This document shows, piece by piece, positions 7,606-16,008 of a DNA stretch of 64,000 nucleotides (positions are counted from its first letter, which is position 1; every line of letters starts with the position of its first letter). Source of the stretch: Vibrio maerlii (lineage in GTDB: Bacteria > Pseudomonadota > Gammaproteobacteria > Enterobacterales > Vibrionaceae); NCBI RefSeq assembly GCF_003415655.1, contig NZ_QRHC01000008.1, positions 62,001 through 126,000 of the forward strand, in the 5' to 3' direction. A program made the position numbers and the translations under genes. The notes under the pieces were generated by a model. The model made no database searches. It had not been told where the DNA came from and worked only from the letters and a program-made list of their open reading frames with translations.

Positions 7606-8817
7606 GTGTTAGATATCGAACTTATCCGCAACCAATTTCCAGCTTTAATGCAGCAGGTTAACGATCAAGCACTGATCTACCTAGACAGTGCAGCAACCAC
7701 ACAAAAGCCTCAAGCCGTGATCGATAGCATCACACACTATTACTCAAGCCAAAATGCCAACGTGCACCGTGGCAGTCATAGCCTTACCGCTCATGCTACC
7801 ACTCAGTTTGAACAAGCCCGTGAGTGTGTGGCAGACTATATTGGTGCTCAATCAAGCAAAGAGATTATCTGGACACGCGGTGCGACTGAAGCACTCAACT
7901 TAATTGCTCAAACCTATGCCCGCAGCACACTGCAGGTTGGCGATGAAATCCTTGTTAGCGAAATGGAACACCACGCCAACATCGTGCCTTGGCAAATTGT
8001 CGCAGAACAAACAGGTGCTAAAGTGGTAAAAGTGCCGATGACCGCTAATGGTGAATTTGACTTCGATACATTCACCACTCTCCTCAGCGAAAAAACCAAG
8101 ATCGTTGCATTAGCTCAAATCACTAACGTAACTGGGTGTCGTCAACCTATCGAACAGGTTATAGAAACTGCTCATCAACATGGTGCTGTTATCGTCGTCG
8201 ATGGAGCTCAGGGTATTGTTCATGAGTCAGTGAACATGCAACAGCTTAACGCAGACTTCTACGTTTTCTCCGGTCACAAGCTCTATGCCCCGGCAGGTAT
8301 TGGTGTACTTTATGGAAAGCTTGCTCTACTGGAAGCCATGCCCCCATGGCACGGTGGTGGAAAAATGGTAAGCAAAGTCAGCTTTGAAGGAACCACCTTC
8401 TCCGAATTACCGGGTAAGTTTGAAGCTGGTACCCCCAATGTAGCCGGAGCCATTGCACTCAAAGCGGCTATTAATTGGTTACAACAGTTTGACCAGCGCG
8501 CTGTCGAGCAGCACATCCACCACCTGCAGCAAAAGACTTACAACGCGCTATCGAACATCGAAGATATCCAAGTACTTGGTTATCAAGCCAATGCCAGTGT
8601 GATTACCTTTGTTATGGATGGGGTCCATCACCAAGATATCGCGACATTGCTTGACCAACAGGGCATTGCAGTGCGAGCTGGACACCATTGTGCTCATCCT
8701 TTGATGGATGCATTTGGGGTAAAAGGTACGGTGAGAATTTCGTTTGGTCTCTACAATACCGAAGAGGAAGTGGATCTACTGATTGCAGCGATCGAGAAAG
8801 CGGTAGATATGCTCTAA
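7606..8817 (+). CDS. csdA: Cysteine desulfurase CsdA
   Basis: A PLP enzyme that takes sulfur from cysteine, forming a persulfide and alanine, and passes it to CsdE. From GTG 7606 it is 403 aa. The N-terminus has FPALMQQVNDQALIYLDSA; the PLP lysine is in FSGHKLYAPAGIG and the persulfide cysteine in AGHHCAHPLMDAFG. The GTG is preferred over the ATG at 7567 because AGAGAG lies just upstream of it and the longer form would overlap panE by 29 bases. csdE lies convergently right after it and tcdA (csdL) beyond, the same three partners as in E. coli but split across strands. Confidence 0.93.
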   Translation: MLDIELIRNQFPALMQQVNDQALIYLDSAATTQKPQAVIDSITHYYSSQNANVHRGSHSLTAHATTQFEQARECVADYIGAQSSKEIIWTRGATEALNLIAQTYARSTLQVGDEILVSEMEHHANIVPWQIVAEQTGAKVVKVPMTANGEFDFDTFTTLLSEKTKIVALAQITNVTGCRQPIEQVIETAHQHGAVIVVDGAQGIVHESVNMQQLNADFYVFSGHKLYAPAGIGVLYGKLALLEAMPPWHGGGKMVSKVSFEGTTFSELPGKFEAGTPNVAGAIALKAAINWLQQFDQRAVEQHIHHLQQKTYNALSNIEDIQVLGYQANASVITFVMDGVHHQDIATLLDQQGIAVRAGHHCAHPLMDAFGVKGTVRISFGLYNTEEEVDLLIAAIEKAVDML

Positions 8818-8833
8818 AGAGTCTAGATTTTAG

Positions 8834-8877
8834 AACGCTTCGCTATAGATTTGAAAAAAGCTTGGTAGCGGAACGTT
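8834..8877. other. Imperfect inverted repeat between convergent csdA and csdE
   Basis: AACGCTTCGCTA (8834-8845) can pair with TAGCGGAACGTT (8866-8877) with one mismatch and one G-U pair, leaving a 20-base A-rich loop. There is no clear T run. It may help end transcripts from both sides. Confidence 0.4.
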
Positions 8878-8907
8878 CACGATTCAAAAAATTAAGTCTG
8901 AACCCTG

Positions 8908-9336
8908 CTAGGCTGCAATAGCTTTTATTTGCTCGACAATCGCCTTGAGCCCATTGCCACGAGATGGGCTTAAGTGAGCTATCAAGCCAATTTTCTCAAA
9001 GTACTGGTCGATATCAAATGCTTGGATTTGGTCAGAGGTTTTACCTTGATATGCTGCCATAACAAGAGCGATCAAACCGCGGACGATACGGGCATCAGAA
9101 TCGGCACTGAAGTACCAGATTCCGTCAACTTGCTCGCTAACCAACCAAACCTGACTTTCACAGCCCGCAACGATGACTTGATCAGATTTAAGCTCTTCCG
9201 CCATTTTTGGCAGTTTTTTACCCCATTGAATAACCTGACGATAACGGTCTTCCCAACCAGAAAACTTCTGCATGGTGGCAACCACATCATCGCTGGATAT
9301 TTCAGAGCCAAAAGGCATTACTGGAAAGTTTGTCAT
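8908..9336 (-). CDS. csdE: CsdE, SufE-like sulfur acceptor
   Basis: This 142-aa SufE-family protein accepts the persulfide sulfur from CsdA. The active cysteine is C59 in VAGCESQVWL. The pattern FSGWEDRYRQVIQWGKKLP and the C-terminal LSPSRGNGLKAIVEQIKAIA are typical of the family. It lies on the minus strand downstream of tcdA (47-base gap), so TcdA and CsdE are probably cotranscribed, while csdA converges from the other side. In E. coli the CsdA-CsdE pair also works with TcdA (CsdL). Confidence 0.93.
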   Translation of the reverse strand: MTNFPVMPFGSEISSDDVVATMQKFSGWEDRYRQVIQWGKKLPKMAEELKSDQVIVAGCESQVWLVSEQVDGIWYFSADSDARIVRGLIALVMAAYQGKTSDQIQAFDIDQYFEKIGLIAHLSPSRGNGLKAIVEQIKAIAA

Positions 9337-9383
9337 GTTTTGTTCTCAGGGTAATAAATCAATAATAGGATCTGTTGAGCTTT

Positions 9384-10193
9384 CTAGGAACGATACTTCT
9401 GAATCAGTTTTTCAACGATACGAGAAACCGCCACAAAACCAAACGTCGCAGTGACAACCGTTGCCGCCCCAAAGCCGCTTGCACAGTCCATGCGTTTTGG
9501 ACCTTCAGCCGTCGCTTTTACACCGCACACTGAACCGTCTGGCTGGGGGTATTTGAGCTGCTCGGTGGAGAACACACATTCAATACCAAACTTACGAGCT
9601 GGGTTTTTAGGGAAGTTATGATTGCGACGCAACGTATCCTTAAGTTTTTTCGCCAATGGATCTTGAATCGTTTTGGTCAGATCAGCCACTTTAATCTGTG
9701 TTGGATCGACTTGACCACCAGCGCCACCCGTCGTGATCACCTTGATTTTATTACTGCGGCAGTATGCAAGCAGTGAGGCTTTCGCATTTAGGCTATCAAT
9801 CGCATCAAGCACGTAATCGTACTCTTTGGTCAGGTATTCCGCTTGGTTATCAGGGCCAATAAAGTCATCAATTAAGTTAACCTTACAATCAGGGTTAATC
9901 AGCTTGATACGCTCTGCCATCACTTCGATTTTGCTTTGGCCTACTGTGCCGGTCATCGCGTGAATCTGACGGTTAATGTTGGTTACGCACACATCATCCA
10001 TATCGATAAGGGTAATCTCACCGATACCGGTACGGGCAAGCGCTTCAGCCGCCCATGAACCAACACCACCAATACCGATTACACATACGTGAGCAGCTCG
10101 AAGAATCTCAACTTCACTGTTACCGTAAAGTCGTCGAGTACCACCAAATCGTTGGTCGTAGCTTTCTGAAGCTGGAGCATCAAGTTCACGCAT
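9384..10193 (-). CDS. tcdA: tRNA threonylcarbamoyladenosine dehydratase TcdA (CsdL/YgdL)
   Basis: An E1-like ThiF-fold enzyme that uses ATP to cyclise t6A37 in tRNA to ct6A. From the ATG at 10193 it is 269 aa. The nucleotide-binding loop GIGGVGSWAAEALARTGIG and the segment LIDMDDVCVTNINRQIHA are clear, as is CVFSTEQLKYPQPDG near the C-terminus. The longer frame from 10262 would run through the mltA terminator hairpin and gives no homologous residues, so the start at MRELDAP is chosen. It is followed by csdE on the same strand, in line with the sulfur-relay partnership reported for CsdA-CsdE-CsdL. Confidence 0.94.
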   Translation of the reverse strand: MRELDAPASESYDQRFGGTRRLYGNSEVEILRAAHVCVIGIGGVGSWAAEALARTGIGEITLIDMDDVCVTNINRQIHAMTGTVGQSKIEVMAERIKLINPDCKVNLIDDFIGPDNQAEYLTKEYDYVLDAIDSLNAKASLLAYCRSNKIKVITTGGAGGQVDPTQIKVADLTKTIQDPLAKKLKDTLRRNHNFPKNPARKFGIECVFSTEQLKYPQPDGSVCGVKATAEGPKRMDCASGFGAATVVTATFGFVAVSRIVEKLIQKYRS

Positions 10194-10215
10194 AATGAAA
10201 TTTCCAAGGTAGTAG

Positions 10216-10249
10216 AAAAACAAAAGAGTGCGATTTATACGCACTCTTT
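10216..10249 (-). terminator. Rho-independent terminator after mltA
   Basis: On the minus strand AAAGAGTGCG pairs with CGCACTCTTT around a seven-base loop, followed by TTTTGTTTTT. It separates mltA from tcdA. Confidence 0.85.
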
Positions 10250-10287
10250 CAATAAAGGTCAACAGTCAAGTAAGTTACTTAAAGTTA

Positions 10288-11400
10288 CTACTCTTTTTTC
10301 TCTGGTGGCATCGCCCAAGGTGCTTGGGTTGCAGAGCCGTCTAAGCCGAGCTTCCAAACGCGGCCAAAGTGCTTGTAATGACCCGCTTCAGTACCTGCTC
10401 GCGGTCCCATACCATGATAGAGGTCCAGATGATTTTGTTTCACTGCACCACCCGTATCTAACACAAGCAACAGACGCAGTTGGTGTGCCCCACTCCACGT
10501 ACCATCTTGATTAAGCAATGGTACCTCAGCTAAGATCGGTGTGCCCATTGGTAGGATGGAACGATCACCCGCGACAGCCGCCATTGGTTGCAGAGGAATC
10601 CCCGCGGACCCCATTACATCGTGAGACTCTCGACGTTCAAAGAAAACAAAGGAAGGATTTTGCTCTAGCAGCTCTCGAACGGTGGCTTCATCATTCTCAT
10701 AAACCCACTCTTTGATTGCCTTGAGAGACATCTTAGAACGCTCCACTTCTCCACGTTCAATCAATACACGACCAATGCTAACGTAAGGGTGGTTATTTTT
10801 CCCCGCATAAGCGAAGTATTCAAGAGTATCGTCGTCTTCAAAGTGGACAAATCCACTGCCCTGAACTTCCATCATGAAAGGCTCAATTCGGTTCGCTGCG
10901 TAACCCAAAACCAGATCTTGACCTTCTAACGCTCCGGAATAAATTTCTGCTCGTGTTGGACATTTTTTTTCACAATCTGGCAGAGCATAAACAGGATAAC
11001 GGAACTCTTCGTTTTGCGTATGACGCAGTTCCATCACAGGTGAGAAATAGCCCGTGAACATGACATTGCCTTGCTTATCGCCACCACCGAGTTGAGCGGC
11101 TTGAATGCCGTAAGCACTAAGCTCCGCGGGCTGACCACTCTGAAGTACCCATTCATTGAGTTTGTCATATAAAGGTTGATAGCTTTGTGCCATTGAAGGA
11201 GAACGCTCGGTCACAAGCTCAGCTTGCTGTTGAAACTTAGTAAAATCTTGAGGCTTATCTGACTCAACGACTTCGACTTTGTTCAGTATTTGTGGGAATT
11301 CGCCATCAAGATATTGTTGAGCGCGATCGGTTGATTGAGCACAACCCGCAAGAATAGAAATTAAGCTTAAAGGGAGGATTTTATTTAACACATTAGCCAT
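10288..11400 (-). CDS. mltA: Membrane-bound lytic murein transglycosylase A
   Basis: This 370-aa lipoprotein has lipobox ILAGC with C20 as the lipidated residue. It cleaves the beta-1,4 link between MurNAc and GlcNAc and leaves a 1,6-anhydro ring. The MltA domain covers the middle, and a C-terminal 3D domain carries the catalytic Asp in VLDTGGAVKQNHLDLYHG. The segment GTPILAEVPL and the preceding DVMGSAGIPLQPMAAVAGD also fit. It stands alone, with a terminator after it. It lies between tcdA and a DUF2850 gene, in the same neighbourhood as argA and recD in Vibrio and E. coli. Confidence 0.94.
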   Translation of the reverse strand: MANVLNKILPLSLISILAGCAQSTDRAQQYLDGEFPQILNKVEVVESDKPQDFTKFQQQAELVTERSPSMAQSYQPLYDKLNEWVLQSGQPAELSAYGIQAAQLGGGDKQGNVMFTGYFSPVMELRHTQNEEFRYPVYALPDCEKKCPTRAEIYSGALEGQDLVLGYAANRIEPFMMEVQGSGFVHFEDDDTLEYFAYAGKNNHPYVSIGRVLIERGEVERSKMSLKAIKEWVYENDEATVRELLEQNPSFVFFERRESHDVMGSAGIPLQPMAAVAGDRSILPMGTPILAEVPLLNQDGTWSGAHQLRLLLVLDTGGAVKQNHLDLYHGMGPRAGTEAGHYKHFGRVWKLGLDGSATQAPWAMPPEKKE

Positions 11401-11460
11401 CCGGTGGTATCAGTGGCAACAGAATGACAAACTATGCAAACTAGCGCAAATAGGAAAGTG

Positions 11461-11928
11461 TTAACGGAGTTGTTTTTTGTGCTTTCCTACCAAAATAAAA
11501 ACTGGATTATAGTGGTTGTCAGAAACTTGAACCATTTGTGTGCGAGCATCATCAGTAAAGCGATAACGAAACACCCCTTCACCGGTAGTATATTCCAAGT
11601 ATCGACCATCGTAATCAAAGCTTGTCGATATCAGGTTTCCGTCTTTGATAACCCCATCATCAGACAGTAGGATGTATTCCTTCGCATACTCGGCTACTTT
11701 CTGCTCCTGCCATTCTCCATAGACATCTGATTTGGGATAGGTTTGTTCAACATATCGACCAAACAAATCGCTGTATAAACCGAACACAGCAGCACTACCA
11801 ATCAGTGCTAACACAATTAGCACACGCTCGATAATCTTTCTTTTGCGCTTGGTGTTAGAAGTATCAACTTCTGGGTAGAGATTCTTGGTGATCTCATCAA
11901 TTTTGTTTGGTTTCACATCAACTGCCAC
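11461..11928 (-). CDS. DUF2850 single-pass membrane protein
   Basis: This 155-aa protein has a basic cytosolic N-terminus (about residues 1-33, ending KRKRKIIER), one transmembrane helix (about 34-52) and a periplasmic domain containing VYGEWQEQKVAEYAKEYILLSDDGV. This matches the DUF2850 family, which I know mainly from Vibrio and relatives. Function is unknown. It is divergent from argA and shares the 193-base intergenic region. The first 60 bases after its stop hold nothing obvious before mltA. Confidence 0.75.
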   Translation of the reverse strand: MAVDVKPNKIDEITKNLYPEVDTSNTKRKRKIIERVLIVLALIGSAAVFGLYSDLFGRYVEQTYPKSDVYGEWQEQKVAEYAKEYILLSDDGVIKDGNLISTSFDYDGRYLEYTTGEGVFRYRFTDDARTQMVQVSDNHYNPVFILVGKHKKQLR

Positions 11929-12067
11929 AAGCTAAGCCTATATGCCCATTTGAAAAGTGCGCGCTCCACTCTACGCAAGAATAAATAGAATACAACATAC
12001 TATTAATTTTTTCTTGCGCTTGCTTCCAAACCTTAGCTTCACTTTCTTGAGAAAATACTTGCTCAAA

Positions 12068-12085
12068 ACTGAATAAAGAATCATT
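12068..12085 (+). promoter_or_regulatory. Candidate ARG box (ArgR site) upstream of argA
   Basis: ACTGAATAAAGAATCATT agrees with the ArgR consensus WNTGAATWWWWATTCANW at 16 of 18 positions and ends 36 bases before the argA start codon. ArgR repression of argA by arginine is established in enterics. ArgR usually binds two adjacent boxes; a weaker AT-rich candidate lies at about 11979-11995. Confidence 0.55.
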
Positions 12086-12121
12086 ATTAACGCATAGTTA
12101 AACAGATGCGCAAATTAAATT

Positions 12122-13459
12122 GTGAAAATAAGAAGTACGGCACTAGTAAAAGGATTTCGACAGTCTACTCCCTATGTCAACGCTCACCGTGGAAAAACCA
12201 CGGTCATTATGCTTGGGGGAGAGGCGGTTGCCGATTCCAATTTTGGTAACATCATTAACGATATTGCACTCCTACATAGTCTAGGGGTAAAAATCGTATT
12301 AGTACACGGCGCTCGGCCTCAGATTAATCAGATTCTCAAAGACAACCAATACCACACGCCCTATCACAATGGTGTGCGTGTCACTGATGAAAAAGCGCTA
12401 CAGTTAGTCATGCAGGCAGCCGGACAACTGCAATTAGCCATTACGGCACGACTATCGATGAGCCTAGGCAACACACCGATGGCGGGAAATCAACTCAACG
12501 TTGTCAGTGGTAATTTCGTTATATCCCAACCTCTTGGAATTGATGACGGTGTCGATTATTGCCACAGCGGGCGTATCCGTCGGATTGATATCGATGGTAT
12601 CAACCGAACGCTCGATCAGGGCTCAATAGTGCTACTTGGCCCTATAGCAAGCTCCGTGACTGGCGAGTGTTTCAACCTACAATCAGAAGAAGTAGCCACC
12701 CAGGTTGCGATTCGTTTACAAGCAGAAAAATTGATTGGCTTCTGTTCTGAGCAAGGGGTTATAGACCCAAGTGGTCGTGTGATTGCAGAGCTATTTCCAC
12801 GCGAAGCTGAAGAGATCATTTCAGCGACTCCCCTCTATTCATCCGATGACGATGACACCTCAACGGGCACGACTCGTTTCCTGCAAGCCTCACTCAAAGC
12901 CTGTCGCGGAGGTGTTCGACGTAGCCACTTGATCAGTTATCAGGAGGATGGGGCACTGATTCAAGAATTGTTCTCGTTCGACGGTATCGGTACCCAAGTC
13001 GTAAAGGCAAGTGCTGAGCAGGTTCGATTAGCCAACATCGATGATATTGGCGGGATCTTAAAACTGATTCGTCCACTAGAGGAACAAGGTGTGTTGGTAC
13101 GCCGCTCTCGTGAACAGCTTGAGCAAGAGATCCATCAATTCACTATTATCGAAAAGGATGGATTGATCATCGGTTGTGCAGCGCTTTACCCATATCAAGA
13201 GGCACGAATGGCGGAAATGGCGTGTGTGGCTATTCACCCAGACTACCGCGATGGAAACCGTGGCTTAATGCTACTCAATCACATGAAGCAACAATCTTTA
13301 TCCAAAGACATCGACCAAATATTCGTCCTTACTACGCACAGTTTACACTGGTTCAGAGAGCAAGGTTTCTATGAGATTTCTGTTGAGGAGTTACCGATGG
13401 AGAAACAAAACCTCTACAACTATCAAAGAAAATCCAAGATCCTCTCACTGCAGGTTTAG
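12122..13459 (+). CDS. argA: Amino-acid N-acetyltransferase (N-acetylglutamate synthase)
   Basis: Makes N-acetylglutamate from acetyl-CoA and glutamate, the first step of arginine synthesis. The 445-aa protein has the classic ArgA layout: an amino-acid-kinase-like N-terminal domain ([29 protein letters not shown]) that senses arginine, and a C-terminal GNAT acetyltransferase domain ([13 protein letters not shown] block, then [17 protein letters not shown]). The start is a GTG at 12122. No close ATG fits the family N-terminus better. An ARG-box-like site is upstream. It faces recD, as in E. coli, where argA neighbours recD. Confidence 0.95.
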   Translation: MKIRSTALVKGFRQSTPYVNAHRGKTTVIMLGGEAVADSNFGNIINDIALLHSLGVKIVLVHGARPQINQILKDNQYHTPYHNGVRVTDEKALQLVMQAAGQLQLAITARLSMSLGNTPMAGNQLNVVSGNFVISQPLGIDDGVDYCHSGRIRRIDIDGINRTLDQGSIVLLGPIASSVTGECFNLQSEEVATQVAIRLQAEKLIGFCSEQGVIDPSGRVIAELFPREAEEIISATPLYSSDDDDTSTGTTRFLQASLKACRGGVRRSHLISYQEDGALIQELFSFDGIGTQVVKASAEQVRLANIDDIGGILKLIRPLEEQGVLVRRSREQLEQEIHQFTIIEKDGLIIGCAALYPYQEARMAEMACVAIHPDYRDGNRGLMLLNHMKQQSLSKDIDQIFVLTTHSLHWFREQGFYEISVEELPMEKQNLYNYQRKSKILSLQV

Positions 13460-13634
13460 CCCTAGGCTTATACAGGAAGTTATCTTAGATCAATTTGAAC
13501 GATGTTTTTTTATACGGAAGACTTTCCATATGCAACTCGGTCATTTAACATACGACCGCGCCATGATGGACTGCATGAGTGTGAATAAAACGACAATACC
13601 GCATGGATTGCCCTTTAATAAAAAGAGCAAAACT

Positions 13635-13811
13635 ATGAGAACCATTATCTGTAACTCAATACAAAGTTTTTGGGATATGGCAGACAATCGCTTTTTGGAG
13701 GGACTCAATGTTCATTGTGTCTTCCCTGCGAGCGAGGAACTTAAAGAGTTTCTTCTTAACTGTAAGAATCAATATAAGATCAACGAAATATCTTTTACTA
13801 ACAGTATTTGA
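13635..13811 (+). CDS. Small orphan protein between argA and recD
   Basis: The reading frame 13635-13811 encodes 58 aa (MRTIICNSIQSFWDMADNRF at the start). It has Cys residues at 6, 22 and 37 of the short form and no signal peptide or membrane helix. It is followed within 25 bases by a clean terminator, which suggests it is transcribed, perhaps with argA. AAGAGC lies eight to ten bases before the ATG. Longer forms from ATG 13530 (93 aa) or 13371 (146 aa, overlapping argA) are possible, but the region before 13635 looks less protein-like. I do not recognise the family. Confidence 0.5.
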   Translation: MRTIICNSIQSFWDMADNRFLEGLNVHCVFPASEELKEFLLNCKNQYKINEISFTNSI

Positions 13812-13834
13812 TCTTATCGCTTGATACCAAAAGC

Positions 13835-13858
13835 AAAGGCAGCCTCGCTGCCTTTTTT
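13835..13858 (+). terminator. Terminator after the small orphan ORF
   Basis: GGCAGC / GCTGCC with a CTC loop, extended by AAA/TTT and followed by TTTTTT. It ends plus-strand transcription from argA and the small ORF against the convergent recD. Confidence 0.85.
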
Positions 13859-13874
13859 AATGAATTCTAGCGCG

Positions 13875-16004
13875 TTAGTTATTCAGCCTAGCAATCAACC
13901 CACTCGCTCGCTGCGTCTTGGCTTTCACCGCTCTTTTTAGCACAGCGGAGTCAGTCAGCAACATCAATCGCTGCTTCGCCCTCGTTACTCCGGTGTAAAC
14001 CAGTTCTCGCGTCAAAACTGGACTGAAGTCCGGCGGCAGGATCATCAAAGTAAACTGAAACTCACTACCTTGAGACTTGTGTATCGTCATAGCATAAGCC
14101 GTCTCATGCTCTGGTACTCGACTCGGTAATATTGCTTTGACGCTGCCATCAGGTAATTCAAAATAGACTTTTAAACGAACATCTTCACCGTCAGTATCCA
14201 GCATACAAATGCCAATATCACCGTTATATAACCCCAGTCCGTGGTCATTCTGGGTGATCATTACAGGACGTCCCGGGTACCAAAGCTCATCTTGAGTTTG
14301 AATCATACGGCGAGCACTTAAGGCTCGTTCTATACGCTGGTTCAATCCAGTAACACCAAAGTCGCCTTCACGCACTGCACACAATAATCGACATTGGGCA
14401 AACTCCTGCAACGCTTGCTTCGCTCGTTGATTCTGACTCTGCTCTTTAAGCACATCATCTTTAACAGTTTTGAGATAAACACTGTACTGCTCAACCAAAG
14501 AGCGAATCATTTGGTTATAGCTTTCACTTGCTAGTGGCAGAACCTCAATGTCGCCAAAACCCTTCGCTAGTACGCTATCGACATTCTTAGCAAAGCCAGA
14601 GTTGATTGCTTTCGCCAATTGACCGATCCCAGATCGCGCATCAAAACGGTAACTCTTTTGCAGCATACATAAGCTATCCGCGACCGCAGCATGACTCTGA
14701 ACGTGCGGTGAGCTTTGGGCCAGTGTTGAGTATCCAGTGAGATCGCTAATCAATCGGCCTTGAGGAACACTCATCCCCATAGCATTAAACGAGCAAATAT
14801 CTCCTAGTACGGCCCCTGCCTCCACTGAAGCCAACTGATCTTTATCTCCCAACAATATCAGTCGAGCGTGCTTTGGTAATGCATCGATTAGCTTGTACAT
14901 CATAGGTAGATCGACCATCGAGGCCTCATCCACCACTAAGACATCTAGGTGCAAGAGGTTGTCACGATTATGACGAAACTCGGCACGCCCTGGTATTGCA
15001 CCCAACAGGCGGTGAAGCGTGCTCGATTCGGTAGGGATTCGCGTTTTGATCGATGGATCGAGCGGCAGTTGTTCAATCGCTTGACCAATGGATTCAGTGA
15101 GGCGCGCCGCCGCTTTACCGGTTGGAGCGACCAACTTAATACTTGGCTCGTGTCCATCCTGTTGCGCCTGTTCGATCAAGGCGGCAAGCAACTTGGTTAC
15201 TGTGGTGGTTTTACCGGTGCCTGGGCCACCTGAAATCACTGAGAACCGGCGAGTTAATGCGACTGCAGCAGCGACTTTCTGCCAGTTCACACACACAGAT
15301 TGAGGGACCAGTTCATTGAGCTTTTCGAGATCCTTAATCTGCACGGCTTGTGCAAGCACCTGCTCAATCGCTGGCCAATTTAAAGCACCGCTGTCTACCA
15401 CGTCAAGGTGATCACACACCAGCTGCTGACGGATGACTTGGGTACTCTGATTGGATTCTTGTACAGCCTTTAACGCCTTGAACAAGAAGCTGTAGCTGCG
15501 CTCAAACAATCTATTGAGAGATGCCTTCAACGCAATCTTTTGGTCACTAGATAAATCGACGGCCACACTCCAGTCATTCAAACGGTTAGCGAGTGTCATC
15601 TCATAGTGCCAGTAACGATGAAGATAAAGTCTTTCACCGTCGAAGATTAATGGTCGAGTTTGATGCTGCTTACCAACGACACTACTCTGGCTTAAAAGCG
15701 TACTCCAATCGACTGTTAAGATGTGTTGATTAAGCGCTAGCGCTGATTCGCCATACAGTCCGAGTAGCACAGCGGTATCAACTTGCATCTCCGCGTCAAG
15801 CACGATACAGATGTTACCCTTACCAAGTTCATGGCTCAGCACTCCGGCAATAAAGCCGATTGCATCGGCAACTCCTTCTTCACTCGCAAGGCACTGCTGT
15901 TGAATAAATCGTGCGAACTGATAATCAAGTTGACGAATCGCTCCACGTTTAGCCAGCGCCTCCAAGGTCGTCATGAGAGGTGTTGTCATCGTTATACTCA
16001 TCAT
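13875..16004 (-). CDS. recD: Exodeoxyribonuclease V alpha subunit RecD
   Basis: The fast 5'-3' helicase subunit of RecBCD. The 709-aa protein has Walker A at about residues 258-267 (SGGPGTGKTT), followed by VVDEASMVDLPMM (Walker B region), LLGDKDQLASVEAG and the C-terminal AYAMTIHKSQGSEF motif of superfamily 1 helicases. It starts four bases after the recB stop, so the two are translationally linked, and it is the last gene of the recC-recB-recD direction. Two adjacent ATG codons at 16004 and 16001 make the exact start uncertain by one residue. Confidence 0.95.
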   Translation of the reverse strand: MMSITMTTPLMTTLEALAKRGAIRQLDYQFARFIQQQCLASEEGVADAIGFIAGVLSHELGKGNICIVLDAEMQVDTAVLLGLYGESALALNQHILTVDWSTLLSQSSVVGKQHQTRPLIFDGERLYLHRYWHYEMTLANRLNDWSVAVDLSSDQKIALKASLNRLFERSYSFLFKALKAVQESNQSTQVIRQQLVCDHLDVVDSGALNWPAIEQVLAQAVQIKDLEKLNELVPQSVCVNWQKVAAAVALTRRFSVISGGPGTGKTTTVTKLLAALIEQAQQDGHEPSIKLVAPTGKAAARLTESIGQAIEQLPLDPSIKTRIPTESSTLHRLLGAIPGRAEFRHNRDNLLHLDVLVVDEASMVDLPMMYKLIDALPKHARLILLGDKDQLASVEAGAVLGDICSFNAMGMSVPQGRLISDLTGYSTLAQSSPHVQSHAAVADSLCMLQKSYRFDARSGIGQLAKAINSGFAKNVDSVLAKGFGDIEVLPLASESYNQMIRSLVEQYSVYLKTVKDDVLKEQSQNQRAKQALQEFAQCRLLCAVREGDFGVTGLNQRIERALSARRMIQTQDELWYPGRPVMITQNDHGLGLYNGDIGICMLDTDGEDVRLKVYFELPDGSVKAILPSRVPEHETAYAMTIHKSQGSEFQFTLMILPPDFSPVLTRELVYTGVTRAKQRLMLLTDSAVLKRAVKAKTQRASGLIARLNN

Positions 16005-16008
16005 TAAA

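Noticed and set aside
13371..13634. Longer version (146 aa) of the small orphan ORF
   Set aside because: Its first part is the argA sequence in another frame, so only the later portion is credible.
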